DNA from: Cryptomeria japonica
Taxonomy: Eukaryota > Streptophyta > Pinopsida > Cupressales > Cupressaceae
DNA length: 64,000 nucleotides
Direction: 5' to 3'
Assembly (NCBI RefSeq): GCF_030272615.1
Contig: NC_081410.1
Coordinates: 119,722,640 to 119,786,639, forward strand
Shown here: piece by piece, positions 13,001-22,149 of the stretch
Position numbering within the stretch: position 1 is the first letter of the stretch
Layout of the letters: every line of letters begins with the position of its first letter
Program-made: the position numbers and the translations under genes
Notes under the pieces: generated by a model
The model's input: only the letters and a program-made list of their open reading frames with translations
Databases searched by the model: none
What the model was told of the DNA's origin: nothing

Positions 13001-14877
13001 GAGGCTGGACTTATGTATGACGTGGAGGAGATGGCTTCTCTATTGTTGGGAACAGTTATCTCTGGCTGATGATTTATGTTATGACAACATGCAAAGGGGT
13101 TTGCATCGCCCAGGATTGTGATTTCTGCACCATTATGTGGGAATTTGATACACTGATGGTAAGTGGATGGAATGGCTTGCATGGCGTGTATCCAAGGTCT
13201 TCCCAACAACAAATTGTATGGCAGAGGAAGGTCCAGAACCTGACATATGATGTGCTTCACCACAAGGCCCACTCGGATTGGTAGTACAACAACTCCTTTG
13301 GATGAACGCTCTGCATCATCATAAGCTTTGATTGTGATCTTCTTGCAGTGATCCACTGATTCAATTGCATATCCCAATGCAGTGACTAATTGGAGTGTAC
13401 AAATATTCAGGCCTGCTCCATTATCGATCAAGACTCGCTTGATCCTATGCTGATTGATAAATCCTTCAATGTGTAGTGAGGCGTTATGAGATTGCTGGAA
13501 GGATGAGTTGTCACTTTCAAAGAAAGTGAGACAAGGTGATGATCTTAGACTTCCAACCATGGCTTGGAACTGATATGTATTCAAGTTAGCAGGGACTGAC
13601 GCCTCTTGGAGAGCTTGATCCAAGATTGTTTTATGAGATGGAGACAGGCGCAATAGGTCTAAGATAGATATCAGTGCAGGCATTTTATCTAACTGGCCCA
13701 CAAGGTTATACTGTTTTGGGATAGATGGGGTGCCTTGTGGAGCTTCTTTTATGGTAATCTTGTTGCAACGTGTAATAACATTGCAAGTGGAGCTAGGATT
13801 TTTTATGGTAATAGTTGCAATTTGTTTGTTGGCATCATATAGGTGATTCACAGTGTAATTATACGCTGTTTGCGTATAATCAGTGGTGTCTATGTTTCTC
13901 CCTAAAGTGGAAGGACCCCTTTGATCTTGTGATGGAAGTGGATTTTTTAACATCAGATGATCATTGTTTGTTGTCTTTGGGTTGTGTCCTTCGATTTCAA
14001 TTTCCCCTCGGTCAATAAGATCCTGAATAAGATCTTTCAATTTGTGACAATTGCTTGTCTTATGTCCTTTTCCTTGATGAAAATCACAGTGTTCAGTATC
14101 TATCCACCATGCAGGTTTGACTTGAGGTTCATAATTTGATGTTCTGGGTAAGGTGACCAGATTTTGAGAAACCAACTGACGTAACACAATTTCGATGGGT
14201 TCCCCTAAGGGAGTGTATGTTCCTTTTGGTTTTTGTTGACGCGGTCTAGGTTCATCTTGAGATGTGATGCATCCTTGATTTGGAGGAGCAACTGTGTTAG
14301 TCTTGGGTGGAGGATTTTGTCCTGCAAATCTAACCACAGGTTGGGCACTTTTGATAGTTCTTGCATCCACAACCCCGTCGTTGATGATATTTTTGTTTTT
14401 GTTCCAGAAGTTTGGTTTGTCACTATTGAAGTGTGGACGAGGAGCATCCTTTGGCTCATTGTAGATTTTGATTAGCCCTTTTTTGATGAGAACCCATTCA
14501 CACTTTAAACCTTTTGTGATCATGTCATTGAAAGAATCTGTGTCTTTGAGATCTAGGTGAAATTCCATTTCGTTGTTTAAGTTGGAAATAAAAATTTCCA
14601 CTAATTTCCGTTTTGGTAATTGAAGTGAACGTCTACTAGACATTTGACGCCATTGTTGCAGAAAGACCGAAAATAGCTCACCTGATTTTTGTTTAGTGTT
14701 ACATAGATCCCCCATTGTGATATCTTGTTCAATATTGTGTGAGTAATTTGATAGGAATTTCTGGATTAGTTCTTCAAAGGTCCTAATGCCACTTGGTAAT
14801 CGGGAAAACCATGATGTGGTTGTTCCTCCCAAACTCTGGGGAGAGAGTCGCATTAGGTATGTATCCTCGTATGCCAC
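10003..14877 (-). CDS. E1 gag-protease-RT-RNase H open frame (1624 codons)
   Basis: Longest open frame of the window, the central part of a gag-pol polyprotein. Rough residue positions from 14877: capsid-like Retrotrans_gag 1-145; zinc-knuckle-like CDFHQGKGHKTSNC 264-277; aspartic protease with LIDNGAG 483-489 and GRPWIH 559-564; G-patch-like glycine motif 729-775; a Ser/Thr/Pro/Ala-rich insert about 810-905 absent from E2; reverse transcriptase about 1215-1400 with YVDD 1364-1367; RNase H 1505-1620, whose first catalytic Asp is replaced (YISATST). The first Met is internal: the true gag start is at 15474, upstream of two stops. Encoded by a single frame with no gag/pol frameshift. The frame ends at a TAG that replaces a Gln of E2. 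Expression as a full polyprotein is impossible without readthrough. Confidence 0.92.
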   Translation of the reverse strand: MAYEDTYLMRLSPQSLGGTTTSWFSRLPSGIRTFEELIQKFLSNYSHNIEQDITMGDLCNTKQKSGELFSVFLQQWRQMSSRRSLQLPKRKLVEIFISNLNNEMEFHLDLKDTDSFNDMITKGLKCEWVLIKKGLIKIYNEPKDAPRPHFNSDKPNFWNKNKNIINDGVVDARTIKSAQPVVRFAGQNPPPKTNTVAPPNQGCITSQDEPRPRQQKPKGTYTPLGEPIEIVLRQLVSQNLVTLPRTSNYEPQVKPAWWIDTEHCDFHQGKGHKTSNCHKLKDLIQDLIDRGEIEIEGHNPKTTNNDHLMLKNPLPSQDQRGPSTLGRNIDTTDYTQTAYNYTVNHLYDANKQIATITIKNPSSTCNVITRCNKITIKEAPQGTPSIPKQYNLVGQLDKMPALISILDLLRLSPSHKTILDQALQEASVPANLNTYQFQAMVGSLRSSPCLTFFESDNSSFQQSHNASLHIEGFINQHRIKRVLIDNGAGLNICTLQLVTALGYAIESVDHCKKITIKAYDDAERSSKGVVVLPIRVGLVVKHIICQVLDLPLPYNLLLGRPWIHAMQAIPSTYHQCIKFPHNGAEITILGDANPFACCHNINHQPEITVPNNREAISSTSYISPASLSGSNTLIPKQEKLKMKIAEEGPREYNLSQLFCVGQMPTSPKTHGKPQRVLQTSLVTPACTLRPFILGKSQEEETNDEDIAEWFYKDPITTDIPQVKLPIDQYGKGLLIMQRMGYDGQSALGYCKQGRHEPLQIEMKPKDNTGLRFQKEIFPKLIFKGKPRKPLYQPTTKRSPLIIKAVAQNITTAPLKLKIPAKPSAMPVVSSIDLATPSAALITSIVPLAATTLSEFPAVSTTPTVPTEAADSTLPTLPVSDLLIPIILPTTLIISSTKIHQPITPAVFNSKDILAWYSNQLLESDSETDSHEWEFDSVQLNTSDEEDTSLPPPRKDIPVYGEAQINTSWVPELEISSTYPTSHPTPNSDRESTINDLHHNVLTLTDTSNELNLIDEVKSIIHPKLIEWNQPNPPCLDLFQNDETIIDFLELWDNIPSGDHKAGFAIELNSIAYFGADAKPFSYKNITIKHGSSSENHTVALFDPTKVKRKSVSNGENLFEAPEDERFDILPSSTQQERSTILIEETQEYNIGTPETPHLIHLASLLTPEEQPKFVEFFQKCQINFAWSYADMPGLDPDLVMHHLTVAEGAKPVKQKLCKMHPQIAVLVKVELKKLLDVGFIRPIDYADWISNIVPIGKPKGSIHICIDFRDLNKACPKDDFPLPNIDIIVDLTIRHAMLSLMDGFSGYNPIKIAPEDQHKMAFTCPWGTYCWNVMPFGLKNAGATYQQAMTTIFHDMMHTIMEDYVDDLLAKSLTREGHLDILERIFDRLEKYHVRLNPKKCVFGVTSGKLLGYIVSSKGIEVDPAKVKAIMDMPPPKNISQLRTLQGRLQSIQRFIAELVDKCHPFTHLLHKNIRFQWDARCQQAFQMLKDYLTNTPLLIPPDPSRPLLLYISATSTALGVLLAQHNAEGKECVVYHISGTLVGYELNYTPIERACLAVILAATKLRNYLLTHKVQLIANIDPLKYLLSKVSLTGCLAKWVMILSEFDIEYVDRKAIKGQVIAD

Positions 14878-15192
14878 TTCTAGGCATGCTGAATGGAACT
14901 CTCTAACATGATCACGAGGATCTCCTTTTCCTCGATACTTTTCGAACTTGGGTGTTTCAAACCCTCATAGAAAAGGTGACATATAAATATTCCTATCAAA
15001 GGGATAGGGACAAATGTCATTAGGTGAAAACTGATTTTTTTTCACGCCATTGTGAAGTTGTTGGGCGAGATCTTCAACTTGTCGCCTTAACATCTCTATT
15101 TCATTTGGAGGAGGAGGAGGTGGTGGATTACCTCGATGAAAGTTATGTCTGATGGGATCTCTACCTCTTTCTTCCTCATTGCGACTTTGTCG
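14878..15192 (-). pseudogene. E1 gag segment between two stops
   Basis: Same frame as the gag N-terminus and the long frame downstream. It translates to a Pro-rich stretch, then ICPYPFDRN and, after a stop (TGA) near 14967, FETPKFEKYRGKGDPRDHVREF, which matches the capsid start of E2 (FVTPKFDKYRGKGDP). It shows that the gag frame is continuous and only interrupted by point mutations. Confidence 0.8.
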
Positions 15193-15474
15193 TTATGATG
15201 CTTGTCTTAGTTGTGCAAGATCAAAGTCAGAGGGGAGTTTGGCTCCTTCTTGAGCAAGTCTTAAAAAGTGAGCATCCGCATTGCTCCTGAGTATTTCGTC
15301 AAAAAGTTTGTTAAAGAGAGGGTTGTGTTGTGCCCTTTCTATTGTTGCCAGGGTAGGAGTACTTGGGTTTTCATCATTTGCATTTACTCCGAGGGCTTCT
15401 TGGAATTCATTGATATTTTCCTCTTCTTCTTCCTCAATTTCTTGTTGTCTAGTTCTAGATCTGGTTTGAGCCAT
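15193..15474 (-). pseudogene. E1 gag N-terminus
   Basis: Start chosen at the ATG at 15474 (MAQTRSRTRQQEIEEEEEEN), because the protein begins there with the basic then acidic stretch seen in E2 gag (MVETRLQKSRR...); the open frame extends upstream to 15600 without family resemblance. The motif NPLFNKLFDEILR parallels NPHFNRLVEEIMK in E2. It stops at TAA 15193-15195, after which the same frame continues. Confidence 0.8.
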
Positions 15475-18125
15475 TTTGTTTATAAGTTTTTGTTGAAGTT
15501 GGGTAAAAATGATGATGAGTTGTTGATGAAATGAGAGATTTATGTTTGGTGTGGTGTTTTGCATATGGATCTCTAGCACTTTAAAGGTAGATGTTACCAA
15601 AGTTCTTTCTTGAATTGCTTGTTGTGTTTTGATAAAGTTTGATGTGATAAGGTTTAGAGAAATCTGAGATGTGTTACAGATTTAACCACCTAGTAATGAG
15701 AGGATTCACTCATAGACTAGTTTTTAACTTGCGTAGAGATGTCTCTTAGGATGAGCTTATCCTAGATGTAGAGACACTCTAAAAAGTGATGTATTGTGTT
15801 TGATTCAAGCAATATCTAAAGAGAACTTAGGACAAGAACCTCTTAATGTTTTGAGAGTTGAAAATGAAGTGATGATGTGAATGTGAGAAAAGGATGAAAT
15901 GTTTAACTTCGATAGAAACTTTGTGTTACATATGGGACAAATTCTATCTCTTCTCTTTCAGGTGTTGGTGGCATCTCTCGAGCTACGTTGTATGTGATAC
16001 AAATATTTGGAAAGAAGTCAGGATTGATCTCGCCTCCTTGGTTTTTGTGATAACTCAAGGCTTTATATTGCATAAAAGTTCTGCGGTTCAATGACTCTTG
16101 ATCAAATTCGTTTGATTTTCCTTGAAGGTAAAGACGCATGTGACGTAAGAAGGTTCTATTAGAGACAAAGATTTGTCTATTAAGATAGAAGAATTTCCTC
16201 CTTTTGATAAGAGCCTTTGAACTCAATGGTCTTTTCTTCAAGTTGATGTGTTGATGAAGATTCTTCTTTCTCGAGATGTGAAGAATGGTCATATAGTTTG
16301 ATACTTTTGCTCTTTGATTTGGATCTTTTGTGGGTGTTCTGAAAATGTTTTGTGTTGGATGAATACTTGTTTTTGGAACTGATTTTTTATTTTTCTTTGA
16401 TAAGAAAACAAAGCAAGCACACAAACACAAGAATGTTGCCTCAAAAGGCACAAATAAGTATGGGTCTAGATCAACCCAATCCTTGGACTTTTTATGACCC
16501 TTTCCTTTAGATGTATTTTAAGGTGTATTTCCAAAGCCTGAAGTCGACTCAATTTGTACTTGGTCTTGACTAAAATGAAAACACTTCAAACACTTGTTAT
16601 CCCTAAGGTCAAATGGCCAGTTGCGATAAATTCAGCCCACATCTTGATATTTCTTTGACTTTGGTACTACATATCTTATGAATCCCATTGTGGTAGGTAA
16701 GGATGTGATATACTAAGTCTTGCACGAGCATAACAAATAGATGATCCCTATGATGGGGGGGTCACCACTTTCATCAAGCCACAAGTGACTTTTCAAAAAG
16801 TTATGTTTCTACTCAAGGAAATATGTATGGTGAGTATCTTGGGAGCAAAACCATCTATGCTCTTGCACTGAATTGTATCACAAATATCCTCAATCAATAG
16901 AACGAGTGGGCTACTACTTAAAGGTGTTTAGTAATGTTTGATGTCTTTGAATATAAGTTCATTCTACAGTGACTCACTTAAGAGCTTTGTAACTTGTGGT
17001 GGGACCCATTTGTCCTTTCGGCAAGTTACACTGTAGGAACAACTATACCCACGACTACAACTTTCACTCTCACTTGATTTCTATAGTGGCTCAAAGGATT
17101 TACTGCGCGAGGTCATTCCCAAGAGTAAACGATCCCTTAGCAGGCCTCTCTTAAAAAGATAAAACTTGTGTGTTACTAACACTTTTCTCTTGCACCTAGG
17201 ACCACGAGAGCCAAGGGAGAGGATAGTGTGTGTTAGAAGTAGGACCACTCGACAAACTCTTTTTGCACAAGTGTGCCAAACACGAAATGCACTTGTTCTT
17301 TTTAACTTGTAATTGCAATGATGTTCTATCTAATTGGAGATGTTGCTCCAACAATCATGGTGTTCTTTTTATCTTTCAATGGCAAAATGTGTTGTAATCT
17401 AGGAATTGGAAATCCTGGTCAATTGAATTAAGAGCACGTTTTGCTTGAAGTAAATTGATTTGAGAACAACTGTGACAAATTGGGGATTCTTTTTAACTTG
17501 CACAAAAATGAAGTGTTGATTATGAATTTTAGTTTGATGCAAGAAATAAAATTTGCGTTGTTGATTTGAAGCACTAAAAGAATTTGTTCCTAACTTTGCA
17601 AAAAATAATTTTGTGTGTTTGTTTTTGTGATTCTTTTTAACTTTGAACAAGTGTGATTCTTTTTAGAGCTCTAAACAAAAGATGTGGTTCTTTTAAAAAC
17701 TCCAAACGAAAGTGTAGTTGATTTTAACCCAAAAGGAAAATGAATTTATTTTATCCTAACTTGAAAGACAAAGTTAGCAATATGAACAAATTTATTTCCT
17801 AAGCTAAAATTGCTAAAAATAATCCTATTGTAGGAGTTAGTTAAAACCTGCACAAAAGATAATTAGTTAGAAAAATCCGCATGTTTTGGTGGGCTTCTAC
17901 AAGCCTAAAAATTTTGGTTTTTGGTTACAAGGAATTTTCTTACAACTCTTTGTTACAATAGCGCTACTATGTGTGAAAACAAAAGCGCTATTTAACACGA
18001 AAGACCAACAATATAGACAATAACGCTAAAGTATCAATTTGTGAAGGTGCTAAATTGAGAACAAAAGTGCAAGAGAATGGCCTGCGAGTCAAGCTAAACA
18101 GTCAAAAAGTTAGTAAAAAGTTGTT
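15475..18125 (-). other. E1 5' leader
   Basis: About 2.65 kb between primer-binding site and gag. It is mostly non-coding. Imperfect repeats of GATTCTTTTTAACTT occur at about 17480-17665 and the word AGCGCTA near 17960-17990. A block at about 17190-17290 resembles the E3 leader at 25020-25140 (CACAAGTGTGCCAA in both). A short open frame, listed separately, sits upstream of gag. Confidence 0.65.
15903..16451 (-). CDS. Upstream open frame in E1 leader (182 codons), function unknown
   Basis: An ATG-started frame in the leader, about 430 bp before gag and in another phase. The product is basic, with a hydrophobic N-terminus (MPFEATFLCLCACFVFL) and Lys/Arg-rich middle; I recognise no domain. Ogre/Tat elements can carry an extra ORF before gag, so this may be a decayed relative. 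Equally it may be chance in a non-coding leader, since neither E2 nor E5 shows an obvious counterpart. Confidence 0.3.
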   Translation of the reverse strand: MPFEATFLCLCACFVFLSKKNKKSVPKTSIHPTQNIFRTPTKDPNQRAKVSNYMTILHISRKKNLHQHINLKKRPLSSKALIKRRKFFYLNRQIFVSNRTFLRHMRLYLQGKSNEFDQESLNRRTFMQYKALSYHKNQGGEINPDFFPNICITYNVAREMPPTPEREEIEFVPYVTQSFYRS

Positions 18126-18146
18126 GGATTCACATCAGGTTCACCA
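18126..18146 (-). promoter_or_regulatory. E1 primer-binding site
   Basis: Two bases inside the 5' LTR the minus strand reads TGGTGAACCTGATGTGAAT. The TGG matches the CCA end of a tRNA and the position is right. E5 has a close relative (TGGTGAATCCGACGTGAAC, 59042-59060), differing by transitions only. I cannot name the tRNA. Confidence 0.75.
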
Positions 18147-18563
18147 AATGATGCTCTGCAAAAAGGATTAGAAAATCTGTTTAATGGCAACACACACAAG
18201 AGCACAAGAAACAAACGTTAGTGTTAGCAACAAAAGATTATCCTAAACAGGCATATCAAGAGAGATATTAATCATGAAATAGAAAGCATACAAACATAGA
18301 ATAGATAAACTATACTCCTCCAAATGCTAATCAAGATGCTCATAGTTGTTCCTCCCTTGTTCCTCTCCTCTCCAAGTCCCACATGAGTGTAAATCTCAGC
18401 TTTTAGCACTAGCCATGGATGCCATATGGAGATTCAAGATGGTTGAAAATGATAAATAAATGCTATGCAAGTGTAGATAGTGATGCTATGAAAAAGCTCT
18501 ATGCTAATACCAGTATAACAATAATACTCTAATTCTTCCTCCTTTGCTTGAGGAGAAGGGTTC

Positions 18564-18571
18564 TATTTATA
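18564..18571 (-). promoter_or_regulatory. TATA box in E1 5' LTR
   Basis: Element-strand CTATAAATAG, identical in both LTRs, about 1315 bp from the LTR start and 420 bp from its end; the U3-R boundary should follow about 30 bp downstream. Confidence 0.6.
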
Positions 18572-19442
18572 GAAGAAATGGGGAAATGAAGGGTTAAGAT
18601 TGAGAAATCTTAACAAGGGTTGGGATTGAAAGATATTCAATCCATGTGAGACTTTCAACCCAATCCCATGTTGACAAGTGTCACCATGAGGAGGCTTGAG
18701 AGGAGAGATAAGGAGCATTAAATGCTTGAGGGGACATGATGGTTACCCTAGGGGGTTGGGTTAGGGTTAGGTTAATGGATCTTCCTTTTATCCAAGGGAT
18801 AAATGAATGTGCAAGGGTTAAATGGTTACCTTAGTCAAAGAAATAAATGCTTTGAAGAGACCCATGAGTCAAAATGATGGTTAAGTTAGAGGAAAGTCTC
18901 TAACCAAAGGTAAAAGGTGAGTTAACCATAAATGGTTATGTAAGAGCCTTTAATGTTTTGGAAGACTTTAGAGGTTAACCATTTGAAGACTTAAAGCCTT
19001 AAATGCCTTTCAAAGACTTTGAGGGCTTTGAGAAGTGACTCCAAGTTGCTTAGGAATGTGACAATATTTAGGGGATGGATTAGGCTAATTAGAAGGAGTT
19101 AGAAGAATCTAGAATAGATTTAGGCATGCAAGTGGATTTTGTAGGAGAATGCAAGTGGGAGGAATTTTTGGATTTTCAATTGAAATAAAATCATTCATTT
19201 CAATTAAATGGTGTAATTTGCATTTCAAATAAATATTAAATTATTTAAACGAGAAAAAGGAAGATAAAGCATTAAAGGCTTAAGAAGACTCTAGAAGAAA
19301 GCTATTAAGTTTTAAGACTTTAAGGGAAACCATTAAAGTCTTAGACTTTAAGGGAAGCCATTAAGTTTGAAGACTTTAAGGGAAACCATTAAAGGTTTCA
19401 AGTGGGTGAGGATAAATAGGATTTTAAATAAATAATTTATTT

Positions 19443-19600
19443 AAAATAGTTGTGCAACTTGCATTTGTAGGAAAATACAAGTGGGTGGAGGATAAAGGTG
19501 ATTTAAATAAATTATTTATTTAAAATAGTTGTACAACTTGCATTTGTAGGAAAATGCAAGTGGGTGGAGGATAAAGGTGATTTAAATAAATGTTAATTTA
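19443..19600. repeat. 79-bp tandem duplication in E1 5' LTR
   Basis: AAAATAGTTGT(G/A)CAACTTGC starts at 19443 and again at 19522, each followed by the same GGAAAATRCAAGTGGGTGG block. Only one partial unit is present in the 3' LTR, so the two LTRs have diverged by unit gain or loss. Confidence 0.85.
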
Positions 19601-19885
19601 TTTAAATGTGAGAGATGAGATTTTGGGGGTTTTAAATAAATATTAATTTATTTAAATGTGAGAGAAGATTTAATTAAACAAATATGATTTATTTATTTAA
19701 TTAATGGTCTGAATTTGGTTAAGTGAATTAAATCAAATAAACTGAATAATTTATTTAATTAATAGGAGAAGAGGGTTAAGATGAATTAATTAAATATTAA
19801 TTTAATTAATTATTGTTTGATGGTTAAATAATCAAATAAATACTAAATATTCATTTAATTAAGTGGACAGATTTATGTGACTACA

Positions 19886-19890
19886 CTTCT
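19886..19890. repeat. Target-site duplication of E1, right copy (CTTCT)
   Basis: Exact match to 4374-4378, directly after the CA end of the right LTR. Confidence 0.92.
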
Positions 19891-20499
19891 CGTTACCAAA
19901 AGACTCCTATATTCTCTGTGAAGAATCGGTTTTGTTCATCCTAGTTAAATTTCAATTTCAATTTGAGTGAATCTCAAGCGAATTTGAAAGGCATGCCATG
20001 AATTTCGCCCAACCACTATGGTGGTATTGATATTAAAACATATGTTCAAATTTAACCAAGCTCATAGGAAATGTAAAGAGTAGAGATTTGGATCTCATTT
20101 GGTTTGGTTGCAAGAAAAGAAAGCTAACTCTGAGACTAGAACAATTAAACCCTAATCCTCTATACTAGCCAAATAGGGTTACCTGATTCACACTATTTGA
20201 TAATAATGAGGTTACATAACTTAACATGTATCGCTTACAAATAGGGTTATAGATGGATTTGATTTCTTATTTTGTTATCTCTCGACCTGATGATACTTCT
20301 CCCGCCTTCTTGAATGATGACGATCCCTACACACTAGGTCAAATTCAAGTAGTTATTTTGAAATCCCGACATATCTTGTCATTTCATTTATCGATAACAA
20401 AAGAAAACATATCATATTCCATCATGATTAATACCAAATCACCATTCCATTGTACCGAGAACAAGTATCAAAGCATAAAATAACATCAAAATATCTAGG
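19891..20499. other. Non-coding, nothing recognised
   Basis: Sequence between E1 and the E3 pol remnant. In translation I find no continuation of RNase H or integrase. It joins to 4373 across the E1 insertion. Confidence 0.45.
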
Positions 20500-22140
20500 G
20501 CATAAGTGGGACGTAACAATTAGGATATTTAAGTTTTGCATTTTTAAAGGACCACTCATGAAAGCTATTATTATTTTATCCCCCAATCCTTTCTTCTATG
20601 TTAACGTAATAGCACATGTATGTTTTAAAGCAAACGAATAAATGTAAAAAGGGAGTTCATAGTCTGGACTTGCTACTACTGGCACTTCTAAGATATCTTG
20701 CTTGATTTCTTCAAAATCCTTCTTTGCCTCTATAGTCCGTTCAATCTTAGCATCTTGTTTTAACATGACATTCTTCACGAAGTTAATCTTTCCAAAGTAA
20801 TATTTTAGTTTTATCTTGCTCGCTAGAGGTTGAGTTTTCAGAATGGATTGAACTCTATCAAGATCAATGGAGATTGCTTTTCTGAAATCACATGTCCTAT
20901 TAATCTCTCATTAGTTACTCCAAAAATACTTTTTTTTAAGATCAAGGGATATTCGATATTCTCTACATCTTTAAAAGGATTTTCTTAAATATAATGCATA
21001 ATTCTCTCTTTCTTTGGGATATCAATCATGTTATCAATATAAATAATGATACATTTTCCCACCAAATATTTAAAAGCAATATTCATGGCTCTTTTGAAAT
21101 TGCCTCTTGCATTAATAAGGACAAATGACATTCTTCTATAAGAAAAGACACACCATTTAGTAGTAAAAGCAATCTTTAATTTGTGAACTTGTTCCACCAT
21201 GATTTGATTGTGTCTTGAATATCCATCTAAAGATGACATCATTTGGGAACGATAATTTAAAATTTTCAAAACTTCACCCAAGGATGGAAAAGTTTTTTGA
21301 ATCTTCATACAAGTTTTGTAAACCAACACATAGTTTGATTTCTCCATTTTTTACATACATATACCAAAATTTCCATCCAAGTTGAATGCTTGATAGGAAA
21401 AATAATCTTAGTAGATAATTATTGTTTGACCCCTTCATAAATTAAAGGCTAGATCACTATATTTACTGGCCTCTGAATTTTCCTAAAAGTTTTTGCTCCT
21501 GGCTTGAGTGGGATTGTATGCCTAATGATAGAAGTTTCATAGACTTAATATCATAACTCCTTGCTATGATATTAAGATATTATCTCATTTTTATAATATT
21601 CTCTCTTTCTTCGTGGGTGAAATATTTTTCAATAATCACGTTCTTTATGGTATAATCATTTCCCAAATTAAAATTATCTAATTTACCTCCTTTTAGATTC
21701 ATGATCTTTATATAATAACCCAAATTATCTAAATCAAATATTCTTTCCAACTGAATCATTCTGTGTGAGATAGCATTACTCTTTAAATTAAGTATTCCTT
21801 TTGCATCTATCTTTGCTTATTCAAGATCATTTTCATCAATTATCTATGATGCATAAACTTTTGATTTTGTAATAAAGTCCAAAATGTGTTTGTCGTCGTT
21901 AAAAACTTGAAAGTTAGTTATATTACCTAGAATTGAGGGAGCAATGACCAATTCAACCATAAACTTATTTAGTTGAGTTGATGACATGGGATGCAAAGAG
22001 CTAATTGCTTGAGATAAATAATTAGCTACCTTATTTGATGTTCTCAAGATAGTTTGAATATTAAATGCATTGAAGCTCTTAATAAGATCCCACACTCTGT
22101 TGTGATAGTTATTCAATATTTTTAATTTTAGTTTTTGGTC
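20500..22140 (-). pseudogene. E3 pol remnant: RNase H-like domain, RT, RNase H
   Basis: Minus-strand fragments in several phases. From 22116: HNRVWDLIKSFNAFNIQT...TSNKVANYLSQA, the end of an RNase H-like domain that lies before RT here, not after it. Then a linker with NLGNDYT...FTHEERE (about 21720-21600). Then RT (21347-20985) with SLDGYSRHNQIMVEQ, IAFTTKW, and IIYIDNM where YxDD is expected, so the active site is lost. Then the connection and RNase H (20778-20510) with FEEIKQDILEVPV, SPDYELPFYIYSF and IAFMSGPLK. Multiple stops and frameshifts; no integrase follows. Domain order suggests a Ty3/gypsy lineage distinct from E1/E2. Confidence 0.75.
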
Positions 22141-22149
22141 GATAATTGC

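Larger units (their letters stand above)
4379..19885 (-). mobile_element. E1: complete Tat/Ogre-type Ty3/gypsy retrotransposon, minus strand
   Basis: A 15.5-kb element with two LTRs (4379-5748 and 18149-19885), an exact CTTCT target duplication, a primer-binding site inside the right LTR, a polypurine tract inside the left LTR and one long gag-pol frame on the minus strand. Domain order is gag, zinc knuckle, protease, G-patch, RT, RNase H, second (archaeal-type) RNase H, integrase; the second RNase H places it in the Tat lineage. The 2.7-kb leader and 2.4-kb 3' untranslated region are long, as is usual for Tat/Ogre. It is dead: the frame carries at least six stops and a frameshift. By eye the LTRs differ at 8 of the first ~380 aligned bases (about 2%), so the insertion is fairly young. 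Confidence 0.95.
18149..19885 (-). repeat. E1 5' LTR (1737 bp)
   Basis: Element-sense start TGTAGTCACATAAATC, end GAGCATCA. It is longer than the 3' LTR because of extra tandem copies: about three AGACTTTAAGGGAAACC units near 19310-19400 and a 79-bp direct duplication near 19443-19600. It should contain the promoter for the element. Confidence 0.95.

Noticed and set aside
15903-16094. Plus-strand frame at 15894-16094 in the E1 leader
   Set aside because: Shadow of the minus-strand upstream frame and leader; no domain.
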